Below, piece by piece: positions 51,870-62,600 of a stretch of DNA of 64,000 bases. How positions within the stretch are numbered: the first letter of the stretch is position 1; the number at the start of each line of letters is the position of its first letter. Origin of the DNA: Paracoccaceae bacterium (GTDB lineage Bacteria > Pseudomonadota > Alphaproteobacteria > Rhodobacterales > Rhodobacteraceae); the NCBI GenBank assembly GCA_013214575.1, contig JABSSD010000078.1:1-64000 (forward strand). The letters are read 5' to 3'. Made by a program: the position numbers and the translations under genes. Below the pieces are notes generated by a model. It had not been told where the DNA came from. It searched no databases and saw nothing but the letters and a program-made list of their open reading frames with translations.

Positions 51870-53369
51870 TTATTCCATCACTGGGATAGAGAACTCGCCG
51901 CCTTCTTTGATGCCCGAGGGCCAGCGTGCGGTCACGGTTTTGGTGCGGGTGTAGAACTTGAACGCATCCGGGCCGTGCTGGTTGAGATCGCCAAACACCG
52001 ATTTCTTCCAACCGCCAAAGGTGTGATAGGCCAATGGAACCGGGATTGGCACGTTGATGCCGACCATGCCAACATTGATCCGGTTGGCAAAGTTACGGGC
52101 GGTGTCACCATCGCGGGTGTAGATCGCGATGCCGTTGCCATACTCGTGGTCCATCGCCAGCTGGATGGCCTCCTCATAGGTTTCTGCACGCACAGTTGTC
52201 AGCACCGGGCCAAAGATCTCTTTGGTGTAGATATCCATGTCTGGGGTGACGTTGTCGAACAGGTGCGGGCCAACAAAGAAGCCTTCCTCGTAGCCCTGCA
52301 GCGAGAAATCGCGCCCGTCGACCACCAGTGTGGCGCCTTGATCGATACCCGTTTCAACCAGACGCAGGATGTTTTCCTTGGCGGCGCTGGTGATCACCGG
52401 ACCATAGTCGACATCATTGCCCGAGGTGTAAGGGCCGACCTTGAGGCTCTCAATCCGCGGGATCAGCTTTTCGATCAGCTTGTCGGCAGTTTCTTTGCCA
52501 ACTGGAACCGCAACCGAGATCGCCATGCAGCGTTCGCCAGCCGCGCCGTAGCCGGCACCGATCAGCGCGTCGGCGGCCTGGTCCAGGTCAGCGTCGGGCA
52601 TGATGATCATGTGGTTCTTGGCGCCACCAAAGCACTGAACGCGCTTGCCCTGGGAACAACCGGTGCCATAGATATATTCGGCAATCGGGGTTGAGCCAAC
52701 AAAGCCAACCGACTGCACGGTGTCATTGTAGAGGATCGCATCAACAGCTTCTTTGTCGCCGTTGACCACCTGAATGATACCCTTGGGCAGGCCTGCTTCT
52801 TCCAGCAGTTCGGCCAGCATCAAAGGCACCGACGGGGCGCGCTCGGAGGATTTCAGGATAAAGGCGTTGCCGCAGACGATGGCAGGCGCAAACATCCACA
52901 TTGGGATCATCGCCGGGAAGTTGAACGGGGTGATACCCGCAGATACACCCAGCGCCTGGCGCATGGAGTACATGTCGATGCCGGGGCCGGCGCTGTCGGT
53001 GAAATCGCCTTTCAGCATCTGTGGTGCGCCGATGCAATATTCGACAACTTCCAGGCCGCGTTGTACGTCGCCTTTGGCGTCGGGGATGGTTTTACCGTGC
53101 TCGCGGCTCAGCGCCTCGGCCAGCTTGTCCATGTCGCGGTTCAGCAGCGTCACGTATTTCATCATCACCCGGGCGCGACGCTGGGGGTTTACCGCTTCCC
53201 AGGCCGGTTGCGCCGCCTTGGCGATGGCAATCGCGGCGTCCATCTCTTCTTTGGAGGCCAAAGGCACCCGGGCCTGTACTTCGCCGGTGGCCGGATTGAA
53301 TACATCAGCAAAACGTCCGGATGTACCTTTGACGTGTTCACCGTTGATAAAATGAGTCAGTTCTTGCAT
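51870..53369 (-). CDS. mmsA: CoA-acylating methylmalonate-semialdehyde dehydrogenase
   Basis: The 499-residue enzyme has the aldehyde dehydrogenase fold with catalytic Cys281 in G-A-A-G-E-R-C-M-A and the G-I-T-P-F-N-F-P NAD-binding region with Asn150, and F-G-G-A-K-N-H typical of MMSDH. It converts methylmalonate semialdehyde to propionyl-CoA in valine (and related inositol) breakdown. GGAGA precedes the ATG. A LysR gene is divergent and may regulate it. mmsB is not adjacent. Confidence 0.95.
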   Translation of the reverse strand: MQELTHFINGEHVKGTSGRFADVFNPATGEVQARVPLASKEEMDAAIAIAKAAQPAWEAVNPQRRARVMMKYVTLLNRDMDKLAEALSREHGKTIPDAKGDVQRGLEVVEYCIGAPQMLKGDFTDSAGPGIDMYSMRQALGVSAGITPFNFPAMIPMWMFAPAIVCGNAFILKSSERAPSVPLMLAELLEEAGLPKGIIQVVNGDKEAVDAILYNDTVQSVGFVGSTPIAEYIYGTGCSQGKRVQCFGGAKNHMIIMPDADLDQAADALIGAGYGAAGERCMAISVAVPVGKETADKLIEKLIPRIESLKVGPYTSGNDVDYGPVITSAAKENILRLVETGIDQGATLVVDGRDFSLQGYEEGFFVGPHLFDNVTPDMDIYTKEIFGPVLTTVRAETYEEAIQLAMDHEYGNGIAIYTRDGDTARNFANRINVGMVGINVPIPVPLAYHTFGGWKKSVFGDLNQHGPDAFKFYTRTKTVTARWPSGIKEGGEFSIPVME

Positions 53370-53493
53370 TGGATTCTCCGCTATTTAGTTGAGCTGAGCA
53401 TAGGCTTGCAAAAAACGTCGGAAAAGAGGAAATATTCCAAATAGGTTTTGCAGGAACGCAAAGCGTCAGCAGAAGTTGAACGGGGCAAAGAGA
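53370..53493. promoter_or_regulatory. Divergent spacer between mmsA and LysR gene
   Basis: An inverted TGCAAAA (53407-53413) and TTTTGCA (53446-53452) flank a short palindrome GGAAATATTCC. This is a plausible place for LysR binding between the two promoters, though the spacing is not a standard T-N11-A box. Confidence 0.3.
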
Positions 53494-54399
53494 ATGATGA
53501 GTTCAGATCCGCAATGGGATGACATGAAAGTTTTTCTGGCAGTGGCCCGCGAGGCCAGTCTGTCCGGCGCTGGGCGGATATTGAACATGGACCCGGCCAC
53601 AGTCGGCCGCCGGGTCGCCCGATTCGAAATCGCACTGGACACCCAGCTGTTTGTGAAATCGCCGCAGGGCTATGCGCTCAGCTCGGCGGGGGATCGGTTG
53701 CTGGTTCATGCCGAAGAGGCAGAGCAGGCGATGCGGGCGGCCAAGGAAACCCTGAACGGCCCCAGCGAGACCCTGTCCGGGCAAATTCGCATTGGCGCCC
53801 CGGACGGCAGTGCAAATTACCTGTTGCCGCAGGTTTGTGCGCAGATCGGGGAAGACAACCCGGATCTGGATATTCAGATCGTCTCGTTGCCGCGGGTGAT
53901 TAATCTGGGACGCCGGGAAGCGGATATGGCCGTAACCGTGAGTGCGCCAACTGCGGGCCAGCTTTTGGTGCAAAAAATCAGTGATTATAAGCTGCACATG
54001 GTGGCCTCGCGTCATTACCTGAAACAGCACCCCAAAATTCAGACACTGGACGATTTGAAGGCGCATAAAATGATCGGGTATATACCTGATATGATATTCG
54101 ACCGAGAGCTGGATTATCTGCGTGATATCGGCATTGAGCGTGTCGCGCTTGCCTCAAACTCTGTTTCGGTTCAGTTGAAGATGGCGGCGCAGGGGACTGC
54201 CTTATGTGTTGCGCATGATTTCACGTTGCCGTTTTATCGGCCGCTGCGCAAAGTTCTTGCGGATAAAATCAGCCTGACCCGCAGCTTTTATCTTGTTCGT
54301 CATCAGGCGGATCAGCGCAGCGAACGTTTGAACCGTTTTGCCGAGGCGCTGAGCAAAGGTATCCGCGACGAGGTGGTGCGTTTGGAAGGGTTGACTTGA
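53494..54399 (+). CDS. LysR-family transcriptional regulator
   Basis: The 301-residue protein has the N-terminal winged helix (D-M-K-V-F-L-A-V-A-R-E-A-S-L-S-G-A-G-R) and effector-binding domain with G-Q-I-R-I-G-A-P-D-G. It lies divergently from mmsA, so autoregulation and control of mmsA are likely (inference). The ATG at 53494 is preferred over a TTG at 53476; a second ATG follows at 53497. Confidence 0.9.
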   Translation: MMSSDPQWDDMKVFLAVAREASLSGAGRILNMDPATVGRRVARFEIALDTQLFVKSPQGYALSSAGDRLLVHAEEAEQAMRAAKETLNGPSETLSGQIRIGAPDGSANYLLPQVCAQIGEDNPDLDIQIVSLPRVINLGRREADMAVTVSAPTAGQLLVQKISDYKLHMVASRHYLKQHPKIQTLDDLKAHKMIGYIPDMIFDRELDYLRDIGIERVALASNSVSVQLKMAAQGTALCVAHDFTLPFYRPLRKVLADKISLTRSFYLVRHQADQRSERLNRFAEALSKGIRDEVVRLEGLT

Positions 54400-54459
54400 C
54401 ACTGCGGTCTATTGCGGCAACCCTTGGAAATACGATGTAAAATTTCAGAGGGAGCGCCC

Positions 54460-54894
54460 ATGCTAGTTCACTTAATTCTGAAATCCAAGGCGAGCGAAGG
54501 GGTTGTTACCATCTCCCCGGACGCCAGCATTTCCGAAGCCGCAAAATTGTTGTCAGATCGCCGGATCGGCGCCGTCGTTGTGTCCTCTGATGGGGAACAT
54601 GCCGAGGGGATCTTGTCCGAGCGAGATATCGTCCGTGAATTGGGCAAATCCGGTGGCGGCTGTCTGGACAAGAAAGTGAGCGGCTATATGACCCGCAAGC
54701 TGATCACCTGCACCAGCCACGACAATGTTGGCCAGATTCTGCAGCAGATGACCAACGGACGATTCCGCCACATGCCAGTGATCGAAGACGATAAACTGAT
54801 CGGGCTGATCAGCCTGGGAGACGTGGTCAAGGCGCAATTATCGCAGGTCGCGATGGAAAAGAGTGCTCTGGAAGGCATGATCATGGGGCATTAG
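54460..54894 (+). CDS. CBS-domain pair protein
   Basis: The 144-residue protein consists of two CBS domains (I-S-P-D-A-S-I-S-E-A-A-K-L-L and M-T-R-K-L-I-T-C-T-S-H-D-N-V), with the first ending G-I-L-S-E-R-D-I-V-R-E. Such stand-alone pairs bind adenine nucleotides and sense energy or redox state. GAGGGAG 6 bp before the ATG at 54460 fixes the start. The LysR gene ends 60 bp upstream and coaD starts 94 bp downstream. Confidence 0.85.
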   Translation: MLVHLILKSKASEGVVTISPDASISEAAKLLSDRRIGAVVVSSDGEHAEGILSERDIVRELGKSGGGCLDKKVSGYMTRKLITCTSHDNVGQILQQMTNGRFRHMPVIEDDKLIGLISLGDVVKAQLSQVAMEKSALEGMIMGH

Positions 54895-54988
54895 GTCTCA
54901 GGCGGGGTCTCAGTATTTTCCCGCTCTTGTGCTGCACCGCGCAAATGTGTTTGCGTGTGCAGCATAATTGACTCAGCAGGAGGCCGCC

Positions 54989-55483
54989 ATGCGCGTTGCT
55001 TTGTACCCAGGTACCTTTGATCCCATTACCATTGGCCATGTCGATATCATCCGTCGTGCGACCGCATTGGTGGACAAACTGGTCATTGGGGTGGCGATCA
55101 ATCGCGACAAGGGACCGATGTTTTCCCTCGAAGAACGCGTTGCGATGATCGAGGCGGAATGTGTCGCGCTAAGCGATGAGACCGGCACTGAAATTGTGGC
55201 CCACCCGTTTGAAAACCTGCTGATTGACTGTGCCCGCGATGTCGGCGCCCAGATCATTGTCCGGGGACTGCGGGCGGTCGCAGATTTTGAGTATGAATAT
55301 CAGATGGTTGGAATGAACCGGGCGCTGGACAGCTCGGTTGAGACGGTGTTCCTGATGGCCGAAGCCCGGCACCAGGCGATTGCCAGCAAGCTGGTCAAGG
55401 AAATCGCCCGTCTGGGAGGCGATGTGTCCAAATTTGTCACGCCCAGGGTGAATGAGGCCCTGCTGCAGCGATTGAGCGAATAG
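54989..55483 (+). CDS. coaD: Pantetheine-phosphate adenylyltransferase
   Basis: The 164-residue enzyme begins M-R-V-A-L-Y-P-G-T-F-D-P-I-T-I-G-H-V-D, the nucleotidyltransferase T/H-x-G-H motif, and has I-V-R-G-L-R-A-V-A-D-F-E-Y-E. It makes dephospho-CoA from 4'-phosphopantetheine and ATP. CAGGAGG precedes the ATG at 54989. Confidence 0.96.
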   Translation: MRVALYPGTFDPITIGHVDIIRRATALVDKLVIGVAINRDKGPMFSLEERVAMIEAECVALSDETGTEIVAHPFENLLIDCARDVGAQIIVRGLRAVADFEYEYQMVGMNRALDSSVETVFLMAEARHQAIASKLVKEIARLGGDVSKFVTPRVNEALLQRLSE

Positions 55484-55746
55484 CCCCGCCGGCCCTTCCT
55501 TAACCCTAAGCCATAGCTTTCTTGTGTGCTCTGCAAGCCCTTGTTCACGGGCTTCTGCTGCTTTGCCATAGGCCGCCATTGCCCAAAAGCAAGATCCGCA
55601 ATAGATACGGGCGAATTTTACAGGCAGTGGGGGTCTGTCACGATTGGCGCCGGGGGCAACAAGACGTGTTTTGACCGCTCCTGCCGAGGCTGATAGATTG
55701 GCTCAACTCAGCGGGAGGGACACCCCCGCAGATGGAAGGGAATACA

Positions 55747-57597
55747 ATGGCGGGAACAGCCGGAAGCGGAGGGCTGGGTGCCCTGGCAATTGGCGGCATC
55801 GCGGCTGCGGCGGTGGTGATTGGCGGTGTGGTGCTGGTGCAATTTGGGGTGTTCAACTCCGAACCGCCCGTTGTTGATCCGGTGGTGACCGCGCAACAGG
55901 CGGCGCCAGACGCCGGGACGCCCGATGTTGCCGCGGTGTCAGAGCCTGCCAATACAAATGCGCCGACAGTTACAAATGCGCCGACCGGTGATCAAAATCA
56001 GCCAAACAGCGGATCACTGTCTGATGGCTCAGAAGTGCCTATTGCTGCGACATCGACACCTGCTGTTGCCGATCCTGCTGACCCTGTTGATCCTGCTGAC
56101 CCTGTGGCAGAGGCACAGGACGTGGCACAGGAACGGGCACTGGTCAAAACAATCGAGCGGGCTGATGCTATTGCAGACAGCACCGAAACGGAGGTCAGGG
56201 CCGAAACGCAGGCCCCGCAGGAAACCCCTGACGACATCGGGACCGCAGCGCTTGCCCAACCCGAAATAACACCTCCTGAAAACACCTCGGAAGAGACGTT
56301 TGTTCTGACCGCACCCGAGCTGGATCTGGTGCGCTTTGATGCCGACGGTGCTGGCCTGATTGCCGGACGGGCGCAGGTGGGCGTGCTGGTCTCGGTTTTG
56401 CTGGACGGCAAGGTTCTGGACCAGTTTGAGGTGCAGAATGGCGGCGAATTCGTGTCGTTCTCGTCGATTAATCCCAGTGCCGAGGCCCGGGTTGTGTCTT
56501 TGCAGGCGGCTTTCAATGGCCAGTTGGTGATGTCGGATGCCACCTTTATTCTGGCCCCCAGCGCCGCCGCTGCGGTGGTGGCGACAGCCAGTGAACCACC
56601 ATCGGAGCAGGATGTTGCCCAGGCTGATGTGACGCCGGAGGTGCAAGGTGGCAGTGTCGCTCCCGAGGAACTCACCGAGGCCGCCGCGCCAGCCGTTGCA
56701 GCACCGGATGTGACCGCCAAGGCAAGCGCCGCTGTAGTCGTTGCCGAGGCCAGCTCGCTATCCGAAGATCCAACGGCAGAGCCACCCGCCGCGGTCACAG
56801 ACCAGCCGGTCGAGGTTGCGCAGGCCGCAGACAAACCGGTGAGCGCTGTCGCAACAGCAGCGGTAATACCGCAACCGGTGTCTCCGCCCGTGTCACAGCC
56901 TGTGACAGAAACTGAGACTGAGACCGTTGCCGAGGCTGTAGCTGAGACTGTAGCTGAGACTGTAGCCGAGCCCGTGGCAGAGATTGTAGCAGAGACTGTA
57001 GTTGAGACTGTGCCGCAGCCGCAGCCAAAGTCTGCGCCGGTCTTGATGGCCATTCTCAAGGCGGATGCCGATGGGGTTGAGCTTGTTCAGCCGGCCGGTC
57101 CGATCGCCCCCGAACTGGTGGGCAAAGTGTCCCTGGATCTCATCAGCTATAGCGACGAGGGCGATGTGCAGCTTGCGGGCCGCGCCGCGCCGCTCTCTCG
57201 GGTGCGTGTCTATCTGGACAATAGCCCGGTGGGTGATTTTCAGGCCACCGAAGACGGTCGTTGGAAAGGTCAGCTGCGCGATGTGGAGCCGGGGATCTAT
57301 ACCCTGCGTCTGGATGAGCTGGATGGCGCGGGCAAAGTCCTGAGCCGCCTGGAAACTCCGTTCAAGCGAGAATCTCCCGAGGCCCTGAAGCCCGCTGCTG
57401 TCGCAGGCGTCAGCCCGGCCCAGGCACCGCCGCCAATCCGCGCTGTGACGGTGCAAAAGGGCGATACGCTCTGGGCAATCTCACGCGAAAGATATGGCGA
57501 TGGGCTGCTCTATGTCCGGCTGTTTGAGGCCAACCAGGATGCAATCCGCGATCCTGACCTGATTTATCCGGGGCAGATATTCTCTATCCCAGAGTAA
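55747..57597 (+). CDS. LysM-domain protein with repetitive acidic linker
   Basis: The 616-residue protein has an N-terminal membrane helix (A-L-A-I-G-G-I-A-A-A-A-V-V-I-G-G-V-V-L-V, about residues 11-30), a long acidic, Ala/Val/Pro-rich linker with a V-A-E-T run (E-T-E-T-V-A-E-A-V-A-E-T-V-A-E-T), two small domains with R-A-Q-V-G-V-L-V-S-V and R-A-A-P-L-S-R-V-R-V-Y-L-D, and a C-terminal LysM (V-Q-K-G-D-T-L-W-A-I-S-R-E-R-Y-G). It is probably anchored in the inner membrane and binds peptidoglycan. GGAAGGG precedes the ATG at 55747. Confidence 0.85.
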   Translation: MAGTAGSGGLGALAIGGIAAAAVVIGGVVLVQFGVFNSEPPVVDPVVTAQQAAPDAGTPDVAAVSEPANTNAPTVTNAPTGDQNQPNSGSLSDGSEVPIAATSTPAVADPADPVDPADPVAEAQDVAQERALVKTIERADAIADSTETEVRAETQAPQETPDDIGTAALAQPEITPPENTSEETFVLTAPELDLVRFDADGAGLIAGRAQVGVLVSVLLDGKVLDQFEVQNGGEFVSFSSINPSAEARVVSLQAAFNGQLVMSDATFILAPSAAAAVVATASEPPSEQDVAQADVTPEVQGGSVAPEELTEAAAPAVAAPDVTAKASAAVVVAEASSLSEDPTAEPPAAVTDQPVEVAQAADKPVSAVATAAVIPQPVSPPVSQPVTETETETVAEAVAETVAETVAEPVAEIVAETVVETVPQPQPKSAPVLMAILKADADGVELVQPAGPIAPELVGKVSLDLISYSDEGDVQLAGRAAPLSRVRVYLDNSPVGDFQATEDGRWKGQLRDVEPGIYTLRLDELDGAGKVLSRLETPFKRESPEALKPAAVAGVSPAQAPPPIRAVTVQKGDTLWAISRERYGDGLLYVRLFEANQDAIRDPDLIYPGQIFSIPE

Positions 57598-57616
57598 GTT
57601 TTTGAAAACACAATGA

Positions 57617-57643
57617 AACGCGCCTTTTCTGGGCGCGTTTTTT
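57617..57643 (+). terminator. Terminator of LysM gene
   Basis: An AACGCGCC/GGCGCGTT 8-bp stem with a 7-nt loop is followed by a T tract, 20 bp after the stop codon. Confidence 0.85.
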
Positions 57644-57707
57644 GTGGCTTGCGTCTGGCCTGCTTCGGACCCAACACTAAGCCCGAGATGTCTAGCAAGG
57701 AAAAGCC

Positions 57708-59516
57708 ATGACCCAGAGCGATGATGTGACAGCCCGCGAGGAACGCCGCTCAAGCCTGCGTACCCTGCGCCGTGTGGGCCCCTATCTTTGGCCCGCAGGC
57801 CAGGCCTGGGTCAAGCGCCGGGTGGTTCTGGCGTTGTCGGTGCTGGTGCTGGCCAAACTGATCGCGGTCTATACGCCGATCCTCTACAAGGGGGCGGTCG
57901 ACAATCTGGCAGGCGAGGGGGTGCCGGATCTGGCGCTGGGCGCCATTGGGCTGACGGTGGCTTACGGCGTGGCGCGGATCATGACCATTGGCTTTCAGCA
58001 ATTGCGCGATGCGATCTTTGCGCCGGTGGGCCAACGGGCGCTACGCCGTCTGGCGCTAGAGACCTTTGCCCATATTCACCGGCTGTCGATGCGCTATCAC
58101 ATCACCCGCAAGACCGGCGGGCTAAGCCGGATCATCGAGCGCGGTGTTAAGGGCGTCGAATTCCTGCTGCGGTTCATGCTGTTCTCGGTCGGGCCACTGA
58201 TCCTGGAGCTGACCATGGTGGCGGTGATCCTGGCGGTGATGTTTGACATCCGCTATCTGCTGATTGTTGCGGTGACCATCGGCCTGTATGTCTGGTTCAC
58301 CTTTGCCGTCACCGAATGGCGGGTGAAGCTGCGCCGCGAGATGAACAAACAGGACACCGACGCCAACCAAAAGGCGATCGACAGTCTGCTGAACTATGAA
58401 ACCGTCAAATACTTCAACGCCGAGGCACGCGAGGCAGACCGTTATGACAGCTCTATGCGGGCCTATGCCGCGGCGGCGCTAAAGACCGCCTATTCGCTGG
58501 CGTTCCTGAACTTTGGCCAGAGTGTGCTGATTACCCTGGGGCTGATCGGAGTGATGGTTCTGGCGGCGATTGGGGTGCAGGAGGGCACCTTAACGGTGGG
58601 CGATTTTGTCATGGTCAACGCCTATATGATCCAGATCACCGTGCCGCTGAACTTTCTGGGCACGGTTTACCGCGAGATCCGTCAGAGCCTGGTGGATATG
58701 GGCGAGATGTTTGATCTGCTGGAGCAACCCGCCGAGGTCTCGGATCGCGACGGTGCGGCTGCCTTGAAGGTCAATGGCGGGCGGATAACCCTGCGGGATG
58801 TGCGTTTTGGCTATGACACTGAGCGTGAAATCCTGAAGGGGATCTCTCTGCAGGCCGAGGCAGGTCAGACGGTGGCGATTGTTGGATCAACCGGATCGGG
58901 AAAATCGACCATCGGGCGGCTGTTGTTCCGGTTCTACGATGTCAGCAGCGGGGCGCTGTTGATTGATGGTCAGGACGTGCGCGACGTGACCCAGGCTAGC
59001 CTGCATGAGGCCATTGGTGTGGTGCCGCAGGACACTGTGTTGTTCAACGACACCATTGGCTATAACATCAGCTATGGTCTGGAAGGCGCCACCCAGGAGC
59101 AGATCGAACAGGCGGCGCGGGATGCGCAGATCCATGATTTCATCCAGTCCCTGCCGGACGGCTATCAGACCACGGTGGGGGAACGGGGGCTGAAACTCTC
59201 GGGCGGTGAAAAGCAGCGGGTTGGCATTGCCCGTACCCTGCTCAAGGATCCGCCGATCCTGCTGCTGGACGAGGCGACATCGGCGCTGGACAGTGACACC
59301 GAGCAAGAGATCAAAGAGGCTTTGGCGCGGGCAGGCAAGGGACGCACGGTGATCACCATTGCGCACCGATTGTCGACCATTGCCGAGGCGGATCAGATTG
59401 TGGTGCTGGAGCGCGGTGAGATCTGCGAAGTGGGCAGCCATGACGAATTGCTGGCCCTTGAGGGTCGCTATGCCCATCTGTGGCAGCGCCAGCAGGCGGA
59501 TCAAGAGGTGGCCTAA
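57708..59516 (+). CDS. Atm1-type ABC exporter
   Basis: The 602-residue half-transporter has six spans in its N-terminal half and an ATPase domain with Walker A G-S-T-G-S-G-K-S-T, signature L-S-G-G-E-K-Q-R-V and L-L-L-D-E-A-T-S-A-L-D. The S-L-L-N-Y-E-T-V-K-Y-F-N-A-E segment between spans marks the Atm1/HMT group, which exports glutathione-linked metal or sulfur compounds. AAGGAAA precedes the ATG. In the order coaD-LysM-Atm1 it follows related genomes. Confidence 0.92.
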   Translation: MTQSDDVTAREERRSSLRTLRRVGPYLWPAGQAWVKRRVVLALSVLVLAKLIAVYTPILYKGAVDNLAGEGVPDLALGAIGLTVAYGVARIMTIGFQQLRDAIFAPVGQRALRRLALETFAHIHRLSMRYHITRKTGGLSRIIERGVKGVEFLLRFMLFSVGPLILELTMVAVILAVMFDIRYLLIVAVTIGLYVWFTFAVTEWRVKLRREMNKQDTDANQKAIDSLLNYETVKYFNAEAREADRYDSSMRAYAAAALKTAYSLAFLNFGQSVLITLGLIGVMVLAAIGVQEGTLTVGDFVMVNAYMIQITVPLNFLGTVYREIRQSLVDMGEMFDLLEQPAEVSDRDGAAALKVNGGRITLRDVRFGYDTEREILKGISLQAEAGQTVAIVGSTGSGKSTIGRLLFRFYDVSSGALLIDGQDVRDVTQASLHEAIGVVPQDTVLFNDTIGYNISYGLEGATQEQIEQAARDAQIHDFIQSLPDGYQTTVGERGLKLSGGEKQRVGIARTLLKDPPILLLDEATSALDSDTEQEIKEALARAGKGRTVITIAHRLSTIAEADQIVVLERGEICEVGSHDELLALEGRYAHLWQRQQADQEVA

Positions 59517-59581
59517 CGGCGAGGCCCTGGCGGCATATCCTGGCCTGAGGCCGGGTGATCCAATATCCATGGAATAAATGC

Positions 59582-59622
59582 AAAGCGGCCCCTGACGTTT
59601 GACTGTCAGGGGCCGCTTTTTG
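59582..59622. terminator. Bidirectional terminator between Atm1-type and RND genes
   Basis: AAAGCGGCCCCTGAC/GTCAGGGGCCGCTTT is a 15-bp perfect stem with a short loop and T/A tracts on both sides. It serves the convergent Atm1-like and RND genes. Confidence 0.9.
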
Positions 59623-59630
59623 GTTTTGGC

Positions 59631-62600
59631 CTATTCGGCGAGGTGGAGCGTCGGCTCGTCAGGCTCTATCGTCTCGGCGACCTTAGGCTGAGGCTTAGGC
59701 TGAGGCTTAGGCTGCGGCTTGGGCTTGGGCGGGCCATCGATCACCGAATCCCACTGGATTTCGGTGGTGGGCATTTTGCGCGCCCTGCGGGCCAGCCGCA
59801 TGTCCTGGGCGATAAGGCTGGAGCGACCGCCGGTGATCCGGGCCAACAGGCGACCCATCCAGGACAGATAGGTGCCTAGCCAGATGCGTATTGCCAACAT
59901 CGAGGGCGTTACAATCAGCGTCAGCACGGTGGCAATGCCCAGACCAAACACCACCGCCGTTGCCAGTTGTTTCCACCACAGCGAGGTCGGGCTGTTGATG
60001 GAATAGCCGCCGTCGATGAAATCAAGGCTAAGGCCAAACATCATCGGCGCCAGACCGGCCATGGTGGTGATGGTGGTCAGCAGCACCGGCCGAATGCGGG
60101 CCTCGGCGGTGCGAATGATCGCCTCGATCCGCGGCATGTGCTGGCTGTACTCCTGATAGGTGTCGATCAACACGATGTTGTTGTTCACCACAATCCCCGC
60201 CAGCGCCACAATGCCGGTGCCGGTCATGATGATCGAGAACGGTTGCCCCATCACCATCATGCCGACCAATACGCCGGTGGTCGACAGCACTACCGCCAGC
60301 AACACCAGTATCGAGTTGTAGAACGAGTTGAACTGCGCCAGCAGGATCACAAACATCAGCCCCAGCGCGCCGGCAAAGGCGTTCATCAGGAAGGCCCCGG
60401 ATTCAGCCTGTTCCTCTTGGTCGCCGGTCCACTCCCAGATCACCGCCGAGGGCAGCGGATCGGTGTCCAGCCACTCGGTCAGCACCTCGATCCGCTCGCT
60501 CGCGTTGATCGGAGCAAACCGTGCGCCGTCTTCCAGCGCCTGATGCAGGTCTTCACTAGAGGATGCGCCGGTGAGTTGAACAAGCTCCAGCTGAGTGCCA
60601 CCCGGACCCTCAAACACTTCGGCGCTGGCACTCGCGCCATCACCCACCGCCGTGAACAAGGCCAGACGGATGTCTTCGCCCGTCTCTGGATCCGTGCCAA
60701 CCAGCTTTTGCAGCCCCGGTGCGACGTCCGCTTTGACGTCAAAATACCGTTGCTGGCCGACGCGGTTGATCTCGGCCAGCTTGGGCACTGGCTTGCGGGT
60801 GATGAAGTTGGACAAGGGCACCAGCCCGTCTGCGGTGCGCAGTTTCAGGTTGTCCAGCGTCGACAGTACCCGGTCTTTTTCCGGCAGCCGCACCCGGATC
60901 TCGATTTCCTCATCCGAGCTGTCGACCCGCATGGTGTCCAGCAGGATACCGCGGGTAACCAGCTGCACCATCGCCCCCACGGAGGCCACATCGGCGCCGT
61001 AGCGGCCAGCCTTTTCCACGTCGACGTTGATCTGCCAGTCAATGCCGGGCAGCGGCAGGCTGTCTTCGATCAGGATCAGACCGGGGGTTTGCTCAAAGTG
61101 GGCACGTGCTGCCAAGGCAGCTGTAGTCAACTCGTCCCATCCGTCGCCTTTGAGACGCAAATGGATCGGCTTGCCCTGACCGGGGCCCTGTTCCAGCACC
61201 GCCATCTCGGCGATAAATCCGGGCAGCTTGGCCAGTTCGGTCTCCAGCTCTGCGATCACGGTTTTACCGTCAAAATCAGTGGCGGTAACGCGGCGGTTTA
61301 GCAGGCCAAAGAACCAGCTTTCAGATTGCGTTGGGCGATCTTCCCAGGCGATGATTTCGAACTGGACCTGACCGACGGTATCGGCTGGCGACTGACCGCC
61401 ACCGGGACCGCCGGTATCCAGACCACCCTCGCCGGCAAAGGCAAAGACGTTGATCACCGCCGGATGGGCCGAGATCACCTCTTCAACCTGTTTCACCAGC
61501 GCGTCGTTCTCATACAGCGAGGTATTGCCACGGGCGCGCACATAGACCGTGGCCTGCTCTGGCTCGGTATCGACAAAGAATTCAACGCCGTTGTTGTTTT
61601 CGCTGAAGGCTGTGAACACCGTCATAATGGCAAAGCCAACGGCACCGACGGCGACAATCGGCATCACTGGATTGCCAACGATAAACTTGATGAAATGGCC
61701 AAACGGGGTGTGGTGATAGCCCGGCTCAACCGTCTTTTCACGCCGTTGAATGCCGGCCGCGCCCAGAATGACCGAGGCGGCAAAGGCCGACAAGATCAGC
61801 ACCAGCGCACCAACCAGAAGGGGTGCAGCGCCACTGCTGCCCTCCGCCATGATGTAGTCCGGGTTCAGCGTCTGCATGGCACCGACAAACATGCCGTACA
61901 TCGGCAGCGGCACCAGGGGGACACGAATCCACCAGGGCAGAGCCGCGCGCAGCCCGTCGGACAGCTGTTCAAAAAGCCGGCTCATGCGCCCGGAGACACC
62001 GCCGACGACTGGCAGGTATATCAAAGCCACCAGCAGCGAGGCCGACAGCACAAAGATCAGGGTGATTGGCAGCATGCTCATGAACTCGCCCGGCACCCCG
62101 GGCCAGAACAGCATCGGCAGGAAGGCACAAAGGGTGGTTGCCGTCGAAGAGACAACCGGCCAGAACATCCGCTGCGCCGCCTCGACATAGGCGTGCATTG
62201 GGCCGATACCCTGTTTGATCCGCTTGTCGGCGTATTCCACCACCACAATGGCACCATCCACCAGCATCCCCACCGCCAGGATCAGACCAAACATCACCAT
62301 GTTGGAAATGCTGATGCCCATCAACGCGAGGAAGGCAAAGCACAGCAGGAACGAGGTCGGGATGGCAAAGCCCACCAGAAAGGCGGCGCGGCTGCCCAAT
62401 GAGGCAAGGATCACGATCATCACCAGCGCCACCGCCGTCAGCACCGAGCCCTCGAGCTGGCGCACCATCGACCCCACCCCCCGGCTTTGGTCGTTTGAGG
62501 TGCCCACGGTCACTGCCGCCTGCAGTTCCGCTGGCCATTTCGCCTGCGCCGCGGCCAGTGTGGCCTTCACCTGATCCACCGTGTCGATCAGGTTATAGCC

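Noticed and set aside
55300-55569. 89-residue minus-strand frame overlapping the coaD end
   Set aside because: Mostly antisense to coaD, no ribosome site, no recognised domain.
59967-61301. 444-residue plus-strand frame opposite the RND gene
   Set aside because: His/Gln/Arg-rich antisense translation of membrane-protein codons.
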